Positions 16,501 through 24,330 are shown, counted from the first letter of the stretch. The stretch is 64,000 nt of DNA from Candidatus Aquiluna sp. UB-MaderosW2red (GCF_900100865.1 NZ_LT627734.1:744001-808000); one strand, 5' to 3'. The notes: generated from the sequence alone by a model not told the origin. Translations and numbers: made by a program.

Positions 16501-17196
16501 GTGGTCACGATGAGCGAACTCACCCATCGAATCGCCGATCGAGTTATATTTTCGGTCGGTTTTGGTCGAACTCCAGAGGGACGTATTTCCGGCACGCTCG
16601 GAGATTTCAACTCGGAGTTCGCCGGCTCCTGGATGGTAAATCAAATTGTGTCTGCGAGAAAGCGCCTGAGTGTGGTTTCTTGCTATAACTTCGAGGACTT
16701 TGCGGCTGGCAAGTTACCGGAGAATCAAACTTGGCTGAAGGACCTGATCGCACCAAGTTTTTTGAGTGATGTTAGGTCGGGTGAGCCGGATCCTCTTCTG
16801 GTCGACCTATCGATGAGATTACGAAAGCTTGAAATCAAAGTTGCTTTGAATTTTGGTGGGCGAATTGGGCTAGCTATTTCTTATGGAAACAAATCGGCTG
16901 TCGTGGATCCCGATTGGGCCTTGGTGGGAGACTCTTGGGATGAAAAGCTCAGACTCAGGCCGGGTCTTCTTAGGGCAATGGGCTGGGAGTATCTGAGGGT
17001 TCACGCCCTAGAGCTTTTCGCCAAGCCGCAAGATGTTGCAAATCGAATTGCCATGGAATTAGGGATTGATTTGGTGCGTAGGGCGCAACCCTTATTTGAA
17101 CAAGCCGCCTTTGAGGACACAAATCGCGCATGGGGCGACCCGGATGATTCAAATGACGATCGGTTAAGAGACGATAAACCCCCTCACTGGGGCTAG
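13585..17196 (+). CDS. DUF4011-type superfamily 1 helicase-like protein with degenerate ATPase motifs
   Basis: A single open frame of 1203 codons (TTG at 13585 or GTG at 13591). The N-terminus (VLWREELLGLGGINPLTRF) matches the DUF4011 helicase family. Every ATPase motif position is recognisable but altered: Walker A reads LPGCGYIQT instead of GxxGxGKT (about residue 260); Walker B reads VLVLDAS, lacking DE (about residue 780); motif III reads GDPVLARP without Gln; motif VI reads QIVSARKRL rather than TRAR. The C-terminal 120 residues resemble the Vsr-like nuclease fold usually attached to this family (LRAMGWEYLRVHALELF), also without an obvious active site. The stop overlaps the convergent FmdB stop by four bases. 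Confidence 0.75.
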   Translation: MVVDGIDRRVLWREELLGLGGINPLTRFEPSSFGQVDLSRAHPGGLAQLTSARSTTMGNLVRDGVAQSRALSAARRIRTKARRIEATFGIRSCFIAAGLVEVASDSRKLPILLWATHLIAKGDDYEIRIDKDPILNPAVGELIRQRRGDFRESDLLAVASGQVDLIPVAVLSLVAELVQGSDIEVQKLLVLGNFVPDLLQLQRLGFGESSPLIDELISDTKIIQKSSTHEITLVTNADATQRQVIEMAHAGNSFAVETLPGCGYIQTVVNLLANFALDGKSVLIIAPRAQTADELAERLAEAGLAGLAFRNTDTWADTVAAISRNEKAKPNNYQNALEALTEAETRVSDYFASIESSNNPVGVSLIAALSELAKLSGLSPAPVNSARIRAELLHGIKEPGLDALTRAQESGLFRFGAKETPWFHSRFTAQTQIDSLLVKVRELAGEELRTLRYQISRYLQDLSLRASDSVEEWAEQLNLLLGIRETLDKFLPSIYDRNISDLIAATAVRGDRGALSGAQRRRFKKLAKEYIRPGSSVPNLHEALIKAEKQRSSWSNYCQTQAPPTVPLGLSDTQSKFEKIAALIDLLQRHLDPDPDIQLLTRLSLDQLEQRFTDLASKTEILSGYISRLPILTELDSLGLAALSDELCRIHPEPEQLADELSLAWWQSAFEAIVAANPSILEFSAEEISRLESGFELRAEDLIAEGLLRVQGVLATRWKSGIEAKPAQADVLRNQLRRRELSLKSGYRDSRELWEALSTAQILSPFRLHELSDKQEFDVVLVLDASSTGLAESVPAISRAKQIIAFGDPVLARPENFDTVARANQGYVPSSRESVFDAVSNRFGRLEISRNYRTQGQVLGLYLNQNFYQNRLVLEPAAAQLAGIHNFEHIEISEGDTAASTIEGATESLDAEVTQVANLVMNHARWTPQDSLMVVTASRVHAERISTLVQKLQSESPQDAEFFASHGREHFEVVTMSELTHRIADRVIFSVGFGRTPEGRISGTLGDFNSEFAGSWMVNQIVSARKRLSVVSCYNFEDFAAGKLPENQTWLKDLIAPSFLSDVRSGEPDPLLVDLSMRLRKLEIKVALNFGGRIGLAISYGNKSAVVDPDWALVGDSWDEKLRLRPGLLRAMGWEYLRVHALELFAKPQDVANRIAMELGIDLVRRAQPLFEQAAFEDTNRAWGDPDDSNDDRLRDDKPPHWG

Positions 17197-17390
17197 TCGC
17201 TCTTATCTGATTTAGTTGCGTTATCAGTTTTATAAAAACCGGATCCCTTAAATGTGACGCCCAAATTGCCGAATTGCTTGCGCAGCAGCCCGCCACAAAT
17301 CGGGCATTTTGTCAGGGCTGCAGCTGAAAACTCCTGTTGAGCTTCAAAAGCGTGTTCGCATTTTTTGCAAACATAGGCATAGGTTGGCAT
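17193..17390 (-). CDS. FmdB family zinc-ribbon protein
   Basis: A 65-residue protein with an N-terminal zinc ribbon: MPTYAYVCKKCEHAFE and CPICGGLLRK supply the two Cys-x2-Cys pairs. A charged tail follows. The ATG at 17390 is chosen because GGAGG precedes it and PTYAY is the invariant family start. It lies 32 bp downstream of the formyl-THF cyclo-ligase gene on the same strand, the usual actinobacterial arrangement. The family is thought to be regulatory, but no role is proved. Confidence 0.9.
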   Translation of the reverse strand: MPTYAYVCKKCEHAFEAQQEFSAAALTKCPICGGLLRKQFGNLGVTFKGSGFYKTDNATKSDKSD

Positions 17391-17422
17391 GGTTCCTCCG
17401 AACAAGAAGTTTAGACAACTAT

Positions 17423-17944
17423 CTAGTCACCAATGCGCGCTTGTCGGATTGGTGTAACAAAGCCATCTACTTTTTGATCGTGGGGCTCAGTTTCTAGTGC
17501 GGGCAAATACTCGGTGTCGAAGATCACCGCAAAGACATGCGTGGGCCTAGCCCTAAAAAGCACTCGATCGTAAAAACCCTTTCCCTTGCCCAATCTAAAG
17601 CCTTGATGATCAACCGCTAAGGCTGGCAACAGCATCAAGTCAAAGGTCCTTAAATCTTGACTGAACGCTATCGGTTCCTGAATGCTGAAGCTGCCCTTCG
17701 CGAGCTCACCTTGCGCAAAAACTAGATCTTGGTCGACGATTTTCGGCAGTGCGAGTTGGTAGCCATTTTGGATTGCCCAATTGTTGAAACCCGACACATC
17801 CGGCTCGGTCGATAGCGGCGAATAACTTGCGATGGTTTTGGGCTTGGTAGTTAGCACCAGCTCAATAAGTTGTTCGGTAAGCCCGAGGCTCGAGTGAGGC
17901 CTTGCGCTAACAATTCGCAATCTAGTCTCACTCTTAGTTTCCAT
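17423..17944 (-). CDS. 5-formyltetrahydrofolate cyclo-ligase
   Basis: Converts 5-formyl-THF to 5,10-methenyl-THF using ATP; 173 residues. The substrate/phosphate motif LGKGKGFYDR (about residues 121-130) is diagnostic, and VDGFVTP near the C-terminus is also conserved. The ATG at 17944 is preferred to the GTG at 17989, which would run into the divergent GNAT gene. Upstream of FmdB on the same strand and divergent from GNAT, as in the conserved actinobacterial cyclo-ligase/GNAT/SepX neighbourhood. Confidence 0.9.
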   Translation of the reverse strand: METKSETRLRIVSARPHSSLGLTEQLIELVLTTKPKTIASYSPLSTEPDVSGFNNWAIQNGYQLALPKIVDQDLVFAQGELAKGSFSIQEPIAFSQDLRTFDLMLLPALAVDHQGFRLGKGKGFYDRVLFRARPTHVFAVIFDTEYLPALETEPHDQKVDGFVTPIRQARIGD

Positions 17945-17974
17945 AGCGGTAATCTTGCCAGCGTGCGCGCAATT

Positions 17975-18532
17975 ATGCCTTTGACTCACCAGGAGATTTC
18001 GCTGCGCTCAGTTAGGCGCCGCGATATCAGAACCTTGGAGAGGCTGCTGGTTACGGATCGAGAGTGGCTAAGACCCTGGGAAGCTTCCACCCCCGGAATC
18101 CGTTACCCACTTGATGTTCGATTCATGGTTGGCTCGCTGATTGCGCAGGCCAGAAACGACAGCGGCCTAGGCCTGATCATTGAGTATCAGGGCCAAATTG
18201 TTGGGCAAATCAATGTTGCAGGCATACAGCGTGGGTCTTTATCAAGTGCCACAATCGGTTACTGGATATCTAAAAAAGTTGCCGGTAATAACATCACTCC
18301 AATTGCGGTGGCGTTGACAATTGACTACCTATTTCTTGAAGCAAAACTGCACCGAGTGGAGATTGATATTCGACCTGAAAATACGCCCAGTCTTCGGGTG
18401 GTCGAGAAGCTGGGTCTGCGCGAAGAGGGGCTTAAAAAGCGCTTCATCCACATCGATGGCGACTGGCGAGACCACAGGATATTTGCCATCACAAGTGAAG
18501 AGATTTCTGGCTCGCTGTTGAACCGCCTTTAG
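17975..18532 (+). CDS. GNAT family (RimJ/RimL-like) N-acetyltransferase
   Basis: Acetyl-CoA-dependent acyltransferase of 185 residues. It shows the RimJ-type plan: ISLRSVRRRDIRTLERLL at the start, the LHRVEIDIRPENTPSLRVVEKLGLREEG block (split as LHRVEIDIRPEN and SLRVVEKLGLREEG) forming the acetyl-CoA site, and HIDGDWRDHRIFAI at the end. The likely substrate is a protein N-terminus, by family analogy. The ATG at 17975 is the first sensible start after the divergent cyclo-ligase. It is 56 bp upstream of the SepX/GlpR-like gene. Confidence 0.88.
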   Translation: MPLTHQEISLRSVRRRDIRTLERLLVTDREWLRPWEASTPGIRYPLDVRFMVGSLIAQARNDSGLGLIIEYQGQIVGQINVAGIQRGSLSSATIGYWISKKVAGNNITPIAVALTIDYLFLEAKLHRVEIDIRPENTPSLRVVEKLGLREEGLKKRFIHIDGDWRDHRIFAITSEEISGSLLNRL

Positions 18533-18588
18533 AACACGCCATCCCAATGCGGACCGTTTGATTTAGAAGCCCATATCTTTATAACATT

Positions 18589-19185
18589 ATGGAGATTCCG
18601 GTTGGGCTTGGCGGCATAACACTTTTGGTGTTGGCAGTTTTATGGTTGGTTATTTTTGTGCCAGGACTTTCTAAACGCGCGCAACTAAAAGAGGCGAGTC
18701 ACATAGCGCAGTCTGAGATTCGCAGACAGCGCGAGATCATAAAAGTTACCCCCCAAGATCAACTCCGAAGGCTAATCAACACCCAGAGAGTCTTCTCTTC
18801 ACTATTTGGCCTCTTTGCTCTATTGACCGTCTCAAGCGCAATCGGCTCGGCCTTAGAAAGTGCCTGGTGGCTGGCTTTTTGGCCGGCCTTGGTTTCGACC
18901 TTATTCTTTCTATTTGTGCAGCGCGCAGCTGGAATAAAGGCAAATCAGCTCGCCACTAAATTGCACCGCTCGAGGCAGTCTGTCAGGCGAAGTGCTCAGC
19001 GTGACATGCCAAAGAGTCAGGGATCTCGCGAGTGGATGCCTAATCCTTTGCCCTCTCCGATCAAGAGCTCCACCGAAGGTGAGATGCTCGAGCCAATCGC
19101 CCAGGTTATTGCCATTGCTAAACCAAAGGCTTCAATGAGTTCAGCCGAGATTGACGCAATCCTCGCTAGACGGCGTGCGATTTAA
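18589..19185 (+). CDS. Divisome protein SepX/GlpR-like
   Basis: A 198-residue membrane protein with one N-terminal helix (about residues 5-24), a basic cytoplasmic region, a pair of helices (about residues 66-105) and a hydrophilic C-terminal tail ending in SAEIDAILARRRAI. The call rests on this topology and on gene order: downstream of 5-formyl-THF cyclo-ligase and a RimJ-type GNAT, where actinobacteria keep sepX/glpR. In corynebacteria GlpR is the membrane receptor of the gephyrin-like Glp and binds the FtsZ machinery. The glp/moeA gene that usually lies in this cluster is absent here. A short or absent 5' leader is possible. Confidence 0.62.
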   Translation: MEIPVGLGGITLLVLAVLWLVIFVPGLSKRAQLKEASHIAQSEIRRQREIIKVTPQDQLRRLINTQRVFSSLFGLFALLTVSSAIGSALESAWWLAFWPALVSTLFFLFVQRAAGIKANQLATKLHRSRQSVRRSAQRDMPKSQGSREWMPNPLPSPIKSSTEGEMLEPIAQVIAIAKPKASMSSAEIDAILARRRAI

Positions 19186-19244
19186 CTGCAGCACAATAAG
19201 CTCTAGATAGATTTCAACCTAATAACTAAATTGGAGAAGACAAC

Positions 19245-19781
19245 ATGGGCATTTTTGATTCCATCAAAAAGTTTTTTAAGAGCACCACAACCGCTGGAGC
19301 TAAAGCCGGAGACAGCTTCGCAAAAGAGGTTTCCAAAGATGCCAAAGTTTTCGCTGAGGAAGTATCAAAGGCGAGACAAAAAGTCACTGAGGAAGCTTTG
19401 ACTAAAATTGAAGAAGGGGCAAAGACTGTTGCTACCTCGGCAGCCGCTGCAAAAAAACCCGCTGCGACTAAAAAGCCTGCCCCAGCAAAGTCTGCAGCAA
19501 AGCCGACTGTAAAAGAGCCGGCAGCAGCTAAAGTCACAGCCAGCAAGCCTGCGGCGGCTAAGCCAGCCGCCAAAAAGAGCCCAGCTAAGCCTGTCGCAAA
19601 AACTGCCAGCAAGCCTGCGGCAGCTAAGCCAGCCGCCAAGAAGACCACAGCTACTAAGCCTGTCGCAAAAACTGCCAGCAAGCCTGCGACAGCTAAGCCG
19701 GCAGTTAAAAAAGCAGCCGCGGCCGCACCAAAGACCGCTGCGGCTAAAAAGCCAGCTGCTAAAAAGCCAGCTGCCAAATAG
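19245..19781 (+). CDS. Ala/Lys/Pro-rich histone H1-like protein
   Basis: A 178-residue protein in two parts. Residues 1-65 are amphipathic helix (GIFDSIKKFFKS, then KEVSKDAKVFAEEVSKARQK), phasin-like in appearance. Residues 66-178 are almost entirely Ala, Lys and Pro with AAKKPA/KPVAKTASKPA repeats, like the C-terminal tails of histone H1 and of actinobacterial nucleoid proteins. There is no HU domain. Strong net positive charge suggests DNA, RNA or polyphosphate binding. RBS GGAGAAGACAAC before the ATG. It converges with the SDR epimerase gene 3 bp away. Confidence 0.7.
   Translation: MGIFDSIKKFFKSTTTAGAKAGDSFAKEVSKDAKVFAEEVSKARQKVTEEALTKIEEGAKTVATSAAAAKKPAATKKPAPAKSAAKPTVKEPAAAKVTASKPAAAKPAAKKSPAKPVAKTASKPAAAKPAAKKTTATKPVAKTASKPATAKPAVKKAAAAAPKTAAAKKPAAKKPAAK
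19539..19709. repeat. Coding tandem repeat of 66/69 bp
   Basis: Two near-identical units (19539-19604, 66 bp; 19605-19673, 69 bp) and a partial third begin GCCAGCAAGCCTGCG and encode ASKPA-AKPAAKK-type modules. They lie within the histone H1-like gene and could allow length variation by slippage or recombination. Confidence 0.75.
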
Positions 19782-19784
19782 CTT

Positions 19785-20669
19785 CTAGCTCAGAACGTAT
19801 CCCACCGATTCTTTGAGACTCGGGTGCTTGAATTCAAAGCCCGATTCGATCAGTCGGTGGGATTTCATTTTCTGCGAGCACAAGAGGAGCTCTTGAGCCG
19901 CCTCCCCAATTAGCAACCGCATTGCCCAAGCCGGCACTTTCAAAAAGGTAGGACGCTTGAGCTGTCTTGCTAACTCATGGACCATTTGAGCGCAGGTGGC
20001 CGGCTCCGGAGCCGTTAGGTTATAGGCGCCCTCTGTGGATTGATTTTCAATTAGGTGAATAATCGCGCGCGCTTCATCTTCTAGAGAAATCCAAGCCCAC
20101 CACTGTTTTCCCGAGCCAAGCGGTCCGCCGATGCCTAATTTAATCAGGGGCAGTAATTTACCAAGCGCACCGAGTTTTTTACTCATTACCAACGTGGTGC
20201 GAATCAAAACCACTCGTGTGTCGGCTTTGTTGGCTTGTTTCTCCCAGGCATCGGCCAGGTCACTCAGAAAGCCGCTACCTTTGGGGTCTGCCTCGGTAAC
20301 TTCTTTGTCTCCACACTCCCCATAGAATCCAGACGCCGATCCGGAGATTAGCACTGTCGGTTTTTTGGAGGCATTATTTATTGCTTCTACCAGGGTTTTA
20401 GTCGAATCTAACCTGGAGGCAATCAGTATTTCCTTGTATTTTTTGGTCCATGGAATTTTGCCTGTGGTTGCTCCGCCAAGGTTTACCACGGCGTCTATGG
20501 TTTCCATCAGATCAGCTGGAATTCTTCCGGTGGCCGGATCCCAGGACGCCTCAGACTCATTTTTTGCGTCTCGCCTCACCAGCGACACCGGCTCGTGACC
20601 AAGCTCCTTGAGCTGTAACTTTAGCTCCGTGCCCACTAGCCCTGATGCTCCTGAAATTAAAACTCGCAC
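19785..20669 (-). CDS. TIGR01777 family SDR epimerase
   Basis: NAD(P)-binding extended short-chain dehydrogenase-like protein, 294 residues, with the YfcH/TIGR01777 pattern: GASGLVGTEL at the N-terminus for dinucleotide binding, VNLGGATTGKIPWTKKYK, the SGSASGFYG active-site block, and a DUF1731 tail (FLKVPAWAMRLLIGEAAQEL). Substrate unknown. GTG start with GGGAG upstream. It is convergent with the H1-like gene and divergent from the second TerC gene. Confidence 0.88.
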   Translation of the reverse strand: MRVLISGASGLVGTELKLQLKELGHEPVSLVRRDAKNESEASWDPATGRIPADLMETIDAVVNLGGATTGKIPWTKKYKEILIASRLDSTKTLVEAINNASKKPTVLISGSASGFYGECGDKEVTEADPKGSGFLSDLADAWEKQANKADTRVVLIRTTLVMSKKLGALGKLLPLIKLGIGGPLGSGKQWWAWISLEDEARAIIHLIENQSTEGAYNLTAPEPATCAQMVHELARQLKRPTFLKVPAWAMRLLIGEAAQELLLCSQKMKSHRLIESGFEFKHPSLKESVGYVLS

Positions 20670-20750
20670 AAGCTCCCTCGCCCTCTTATCTGCATGTTCC
20701 CTACAATGGCAGATGGCAGATTATTCCGCCAATGAACTGAAGCGGTTGCC

Positions 20751-21728
20751 ATGAATGTAGAGCTGTGGGTTTGGATTCTAACCATTGGAATTTTGGGTAT
20801 CGTCCTAAGCCTCGATTTTTTTCTTCAGGCCAGAAGGCCCCACGAGCCGACCATGCGAGAATCCGGCATTCAGGTGACCGCATACATCTCATTGGCATTG
20901 CTATTTACTTTTGTAATTGGCGGGGCTTGGGGGCCGCAATACGCGGCCGAATACATCGCGGGCTTTGTCACTGAATATTCGCTTTCAGTGGATAACTTAT
21001 TTGTATTTCTTATTATCTTCACCCAGTTTGCGGTTCCTCGAGTTCTTCGGAGTCAGGCACTGTTGGTCGGTATTGCAATTGCGCTTGTCTTGCGGTTTAT
21101 CTTCATTATTTTGGGAGCCGCCTTTATAGAGGCCTTCAGCTGGGCCTTTTACATCTTTGGTGCCTTTTTGATTTACACGGCAATCAAGCTTGTGGTCGAG
21201 GCGCTTCATAAGGGGGATGATGATCGCAATGAATCAGGCGGGTTGCTAAAACTTTTGACAAGGCGGCTGCCCACCACTGATGAATACCATCAGAACAAGC
21301 TCTCCATTATCAAAAATGGCAAGCGACTCTTCACGCCCTTTTTGCTCGTGATGATCTCAATTGGGTTCACGGATCTTTTGTTTGCACTGGATAGCATTCC
21401 GGCGGTTTATGGCTTAACCAATGAGCCCTACATCGTATTTGTGGCGAACGCATTCGCCCTTCTGGGCCTCAGACAGCTTTACTTTTTACTCGGTGGTCTG
21501 ATGGAGCGACTCAAGTACCTGAGCATCGGCTTGAGTTTTATTTTGGGATGGATTGGAGCAAAGCTCATCCTCCACGCCATGCATAAAAATGAGCTGTCTT
21601 TCATCAATAACGGGGAACCTATAACCCTGATACCCGAAATTTCCACTGAGCTTTCTTTGGCGGTCATTGTTATTACTTTGGTCATCACCACCACCTGGTC
21701 GCTCGCGGCCACCAGTAAAAAGCCCTAG
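20751..21728 (+). CDS. TerC family integral membrane protein (second copy)
   Basis: A 325-residue paralogue of the protein at 7067. It shares the N-terminus MNVELWVW and long identical blocks, including YIVFVANAFALLGLRQLYF, SVDNLFVFLIIFTQF and GFTDLLFALDSIPAVYGL. It differs most in the cytoplasmic loop (about residues 150-180), where this copy has a short acidic insert instead of the KPAEPGAEYEG stretch. Likely manganese or related metal homeostasis by family. Its stop overlaps the convergent MFS gene stop by four bases. Confidence 0.9.
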   Translation: MNVELWVWILTIGILGIVLSLDFFLQARRPHEPTMRESGIQVTAYISLALLFTFVIGGAWGPQYAAEYIAGFVTEYSLSVDNLFVFLIIFTQFAVPRVLRSQALLVGIAIALVLRFIFIILGAAFIEAFSWAFYIFGAFLIYTAIKLVVEALHKGDDDRNESGGLLKLLTRRLPTTDEYHQNKLSIIKNGKRLFTPFLLVMISIGFTDLLFALDSIPAVYGLTNEPYIVFVANAFALLGLRQLYFLLGGLMERLKYLSIGLSFILGWIGAKLILHAMHKNELSFINNGEPITLIPEISTELSLAVIVITLVITTTWSLAATSKKP

Positions 21729-22876
21729 CCCAGGTTGAGGTTCCTGGCGGCATAGATGGCCGCTAATAGGGTCGCAATGCCAAAGACAATTGACACCAAA
21801 ATTGCAGCCGGAGGGGCCACCGTGTCAATCGCAATTCCCGCCAGCGCGCTGGCGGCACTGAAACCAACAAGTTGGCCCGTGGTGGTCCAACCATAGGCTT
21901 CTGCGGTGTCTGTGCCACCGGTGCCATTGACTATCCAAAGTGAGAGAATTCCCAAACTCGGTGCTACTCCGATTCCTGCAATAAATAATGCGGTTGCGCC
22001 CCAATAAGGATTGTCCGGGTTTATCATCAAAAGCAGGTAGCCGCCGAGCATGATGCTGACAAAGATTGTCAGAGCGTATTTGCCCTTGATTCTGGGAGCC
22101 AAAACAAAGCCTCCAAAAATTGAACCAATCGAAAAAATGGCAAACATGAGGCCCGCAAGAGCCTTGCCGTAAAGGGCAACCGAACCGATCTCTACCCCGG
22201 CAAAAGACCCGACCAATAGCAGCCCCAAAAAGGTCACAGCTGTGACACTGGGGTTCTTCAGCACCCTTCCAACTGCGGCCTGTGATTTTGGTATTTTTGC
22301 CTGGCCCACGGATTTATTAGCCAAAAACCAGATCGAGCCTAAAATTTGAATACCGGCAACCGTCAGCATCATCACATGATGATTAAAAGCCGCCGCCACC
22401 AGCGTCGCCACCAGGGGTCCGAAGATCCAGATGACCTCTTGAGCGGTGGCATCAAGCGCATAGATTTGCCTCAGCAGCTGCTTGGGCGTCACATGTGGGT
22501 AAATAGTCCTCACCGCAGACACGATCGGCGGTGAGCTCAAGCCCACAAGCGTGGCCAGAAGAACCAAGTTAATAGGTTCGGGCTCGACAATTACCATCGC
22601 AATAATTGCTGATGTGGTAACAAAAGTGGCAGTGCCGATAACTCTTCTGACCCCAAAGCGAGACATGTATCGGCTGATGATCGGACCAGAGATGCTGGCG
22701 CCAACAGTCTCGGCGCCCAAAGCAATTCCCGCAATTGCAAAAGAGCCCGTCTCGGCCTGAATGAATATTATGAAGGCGAGCGAAAACATGCCAAAAGGGA
22801 ATCGGGCCACTAGTTGAGAAATTAGTAGCCTGATCGCTTCAGGAGCTTGGGATAATCCGCGAACGCCAGTACTCAC
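21725..22876 (-). CDS. Major facilitator superfamily transporter
   Basis: A 383-residue twelve-helix transporter. The loop 2-3 region (SRYMSRFGVRRVIG) is a degenerate MFS signature, and the central loop after helix 6 (NKSVGQAKIPKSQ) separates two six-helix halves. Substrate not predictable; the arrangement resembles drug or sugar efflux MFS proteins of Actinobacteria. GTG start at 22876. It lies 8 bp downstream of the protein mannosyltransferase gene on the same strand. Confidence 0.85.
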   Translation of the reverse strand: MSTGVRGLSQAPEAIRLLISQLVARFPFGMFSLAFIIFIQAETGSFAIAGIALGAETVGASISGPIISRYMSRFGVRRVIGTATFVTTSAIIAMVIVEPEPINLVLLATLVGLSSPPIVSAVRTIYPHVTPKQLLRQIYALDATAQEVIWIFGPLVATLVAAAFNHHVMMLTVAGIQILGSIWFLANKSVGQAKIPKSQAAVGRVLKNPSVTAVTFLGLLLVGSFAGVEIGSVALYGKALAGLMFAIFSIGSIFGGFVLAPRIKGKYALTIFVSIMLGGYLLLMINPDNPYWGATALFIAGIGVAPSLGILSLWIVNGTGGTDTAEAYGWTTTGQLVGFSAASALAGIAIDTVAPPAAILVSIVFGIATLLAAIYAARNLNLG

Positions 22877-22884
22877 TTAGACAC

Positions 22885-24330
22885 CTAAATCCAGTTGGGA
22901 AGCCACATCTGAATCCGCCAGATCCAATATGGGACTTCGAAGCCCATCCAAAGGCTCGAAAAATAAACCGCTAAGACAATGCTTAGAAAAACAAAAAGAA
23001 CCAGCGTCCGTTCTCTAGCTCCGATTCTACCTAAGACAAAGCCCCTACGTCGATAGCGATAAAGCGCATAAACCAGGGCCAAAATCAAGAACGGAGTCAT
23101 GACTACGGTGTAAAACTGGAATGTGGTGCGATCAAGGTATGCCAACCAGGGAGCCCAGCCCGCCAAAAAACCAAGCAGGATTATTCCAGCGGTCTTGTCA
23201 AAGGTTCTAAAAAATCTAAAGAGCAACCAAATTACTGCTGCGACACCAGCGAACCAGATAAGCGGGTGCGGCAAAGCGGTAATCGCCGCCGTGCAAAAAT
23301 CAAGCCGACCGCAATCCTCCGGTTTCTCGAAATAAAAAGCCGTGGGCCTTGCAAGTATCAGCCACTCAAGGGCATTGGCTTGGTAGGGGTGAGGGGTCGA
23401 GAGTCCAGTGTGAAAAGTGAATGCGTTTTGATGGTAAGCCCAAAGCGATTCCCACCAATTGGCTTTGGCGTTTCTTCCCCAACCATTCGAACCCAAAATC
23501 CAGCCCAGCCAACCCAGAACATAGGTCCCGACTGTGGCAACAAAGAGAGTCAGCGCATTAATAAACCCTTGCGCAATAGCCCAGGCCGGCCGCTGATGAA
23601 GCTTTTGTCTTTGATAAAAATCAACCAAAAAGGTGTAAAGACCGAAGGCAGCCACAAAATAAAGCCCAGACCATTTTGTACCAGCCGCAAGCCCGAGCAC
23701 TATGCCCATTAGTAATAACAGTGGCCGAAAACTCAACCGAGTTACTTTTTGGCTTAGCCGCTTTCTAAAGTGAGAATCATCCAAAACCAGCAGATAAAAA
23801 GCCAGCAGCACAAAAAAGGCCAGGATGCCATCCAGGATTGCGGTGCGAGACATGACAATTGCCTGGCCGTCGATAGCTAGAAATAGACCCGCCAAAGCGG
23901 CAAAAATCTTTGAGCCAATGAGTTTGTAAGCAATCAAGATAATCAGTGGAATGGCTAAAGTTCCAAGTAATGCAGTGGAGAACCTCCAGCCAAAACTCGA
24001 ATCAGCCCCGAAAAGTTGCATTCCTAAGAAAATTATCCACTTGCCAATTGGGGGGTGAACGACATAGGCCGCGGTATCCAGATAGCCGGTCAGGTTTCCC
24101 GACTCGAAGGCCGGATTCGGATCTAATTCCCAATTCCTTTCGCTGCCAAATAAGTTGAGGGTGTAGGCGTCTTTTACGTAATAAGTTTCGTCAAATACCA
24201 GCTGTTTGGGATTGGCTAGATTGCCAAAGCGAAGAATTGCTCCGAGCAGCGTCAGGAAAAGACTGGATAGCCAGCCGAAATTTTTAGATAGCGCGGCTGA
24301 GCTAACCCCCAGTCGAATTCTCTCTAGCAC
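22885..24330 (-). CDS. Dolichyl-phosphate-mannose--protein mannosyltransferase family (Pmt)
   Basis: Polytopic GT39-type glycosyltransferase, 481 residues, transferring mannose from polyprenyl-phosphate-mannose to exported proteins. The first extracellular loop carries the acidic FDETYYVKDAY motif (about residue 45), followed by HPPIGKWII (about residue 93); both are family signatures. About eleven membrane helices and a C-terminal region ending RIQMWLPNWI. GTG start. Divergent from rsmI with a 23-bp gap, the usual actinobacterial pmt-rsmI arrangement. Its presence implies protein O-mannosylation in this organism. Confidence 0.93.
   Translation of the reverse strand: MLERIRLGVSSAALSKNFGWLSSLFLTLLGAILRFGNLANPKQLVFDETYYVKDAYTLNLFGSERNWELDPNPAFESGNLTGYLDTAAYVVHPPIGKWIIFLGMQLFGADSSFGWRFSTALLGTLAIPLIILIAYKLIGSKIFAALAGLFLAIDGQAIVMSRTAILDGILAFFVLLAFYLLVLDDSHFRKRLSQKVTRLSFRPLLLLMGIVLGLAAGTKWSGLYFVAAFGLYTFLVDFYQRQKLHQRPAWAIAQGFINALTLFVATVGTYVLGWLGWILGSNGWGRNAKANWWESLWAYHQNAFTFHTGLSTPHPYQANALEWLILARPTAFYFEKPEDCGRLDFCTAAITALPHPLIWFAGVAAVIWLLFRFFRTFDKTAGIILLGFLAGWAPWLAYLDRTTFQFYTVVMTPFLILALVYALYRYRRRGFVLGRIGARERTLVLFVFLSIVLAVYFSSLWMGFEVPYWIWRIQMWLPNWI

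Noticed and set aside
19226-19777. Long minus-strand open frame opposite the histone H1-like gene, Ala/Gly/Leu-rich
   Set aside because: It is the mirror image of AAG/GCT/CCT repeats on the coding strand; it has low complexity, no ribosome-binding site and no family.
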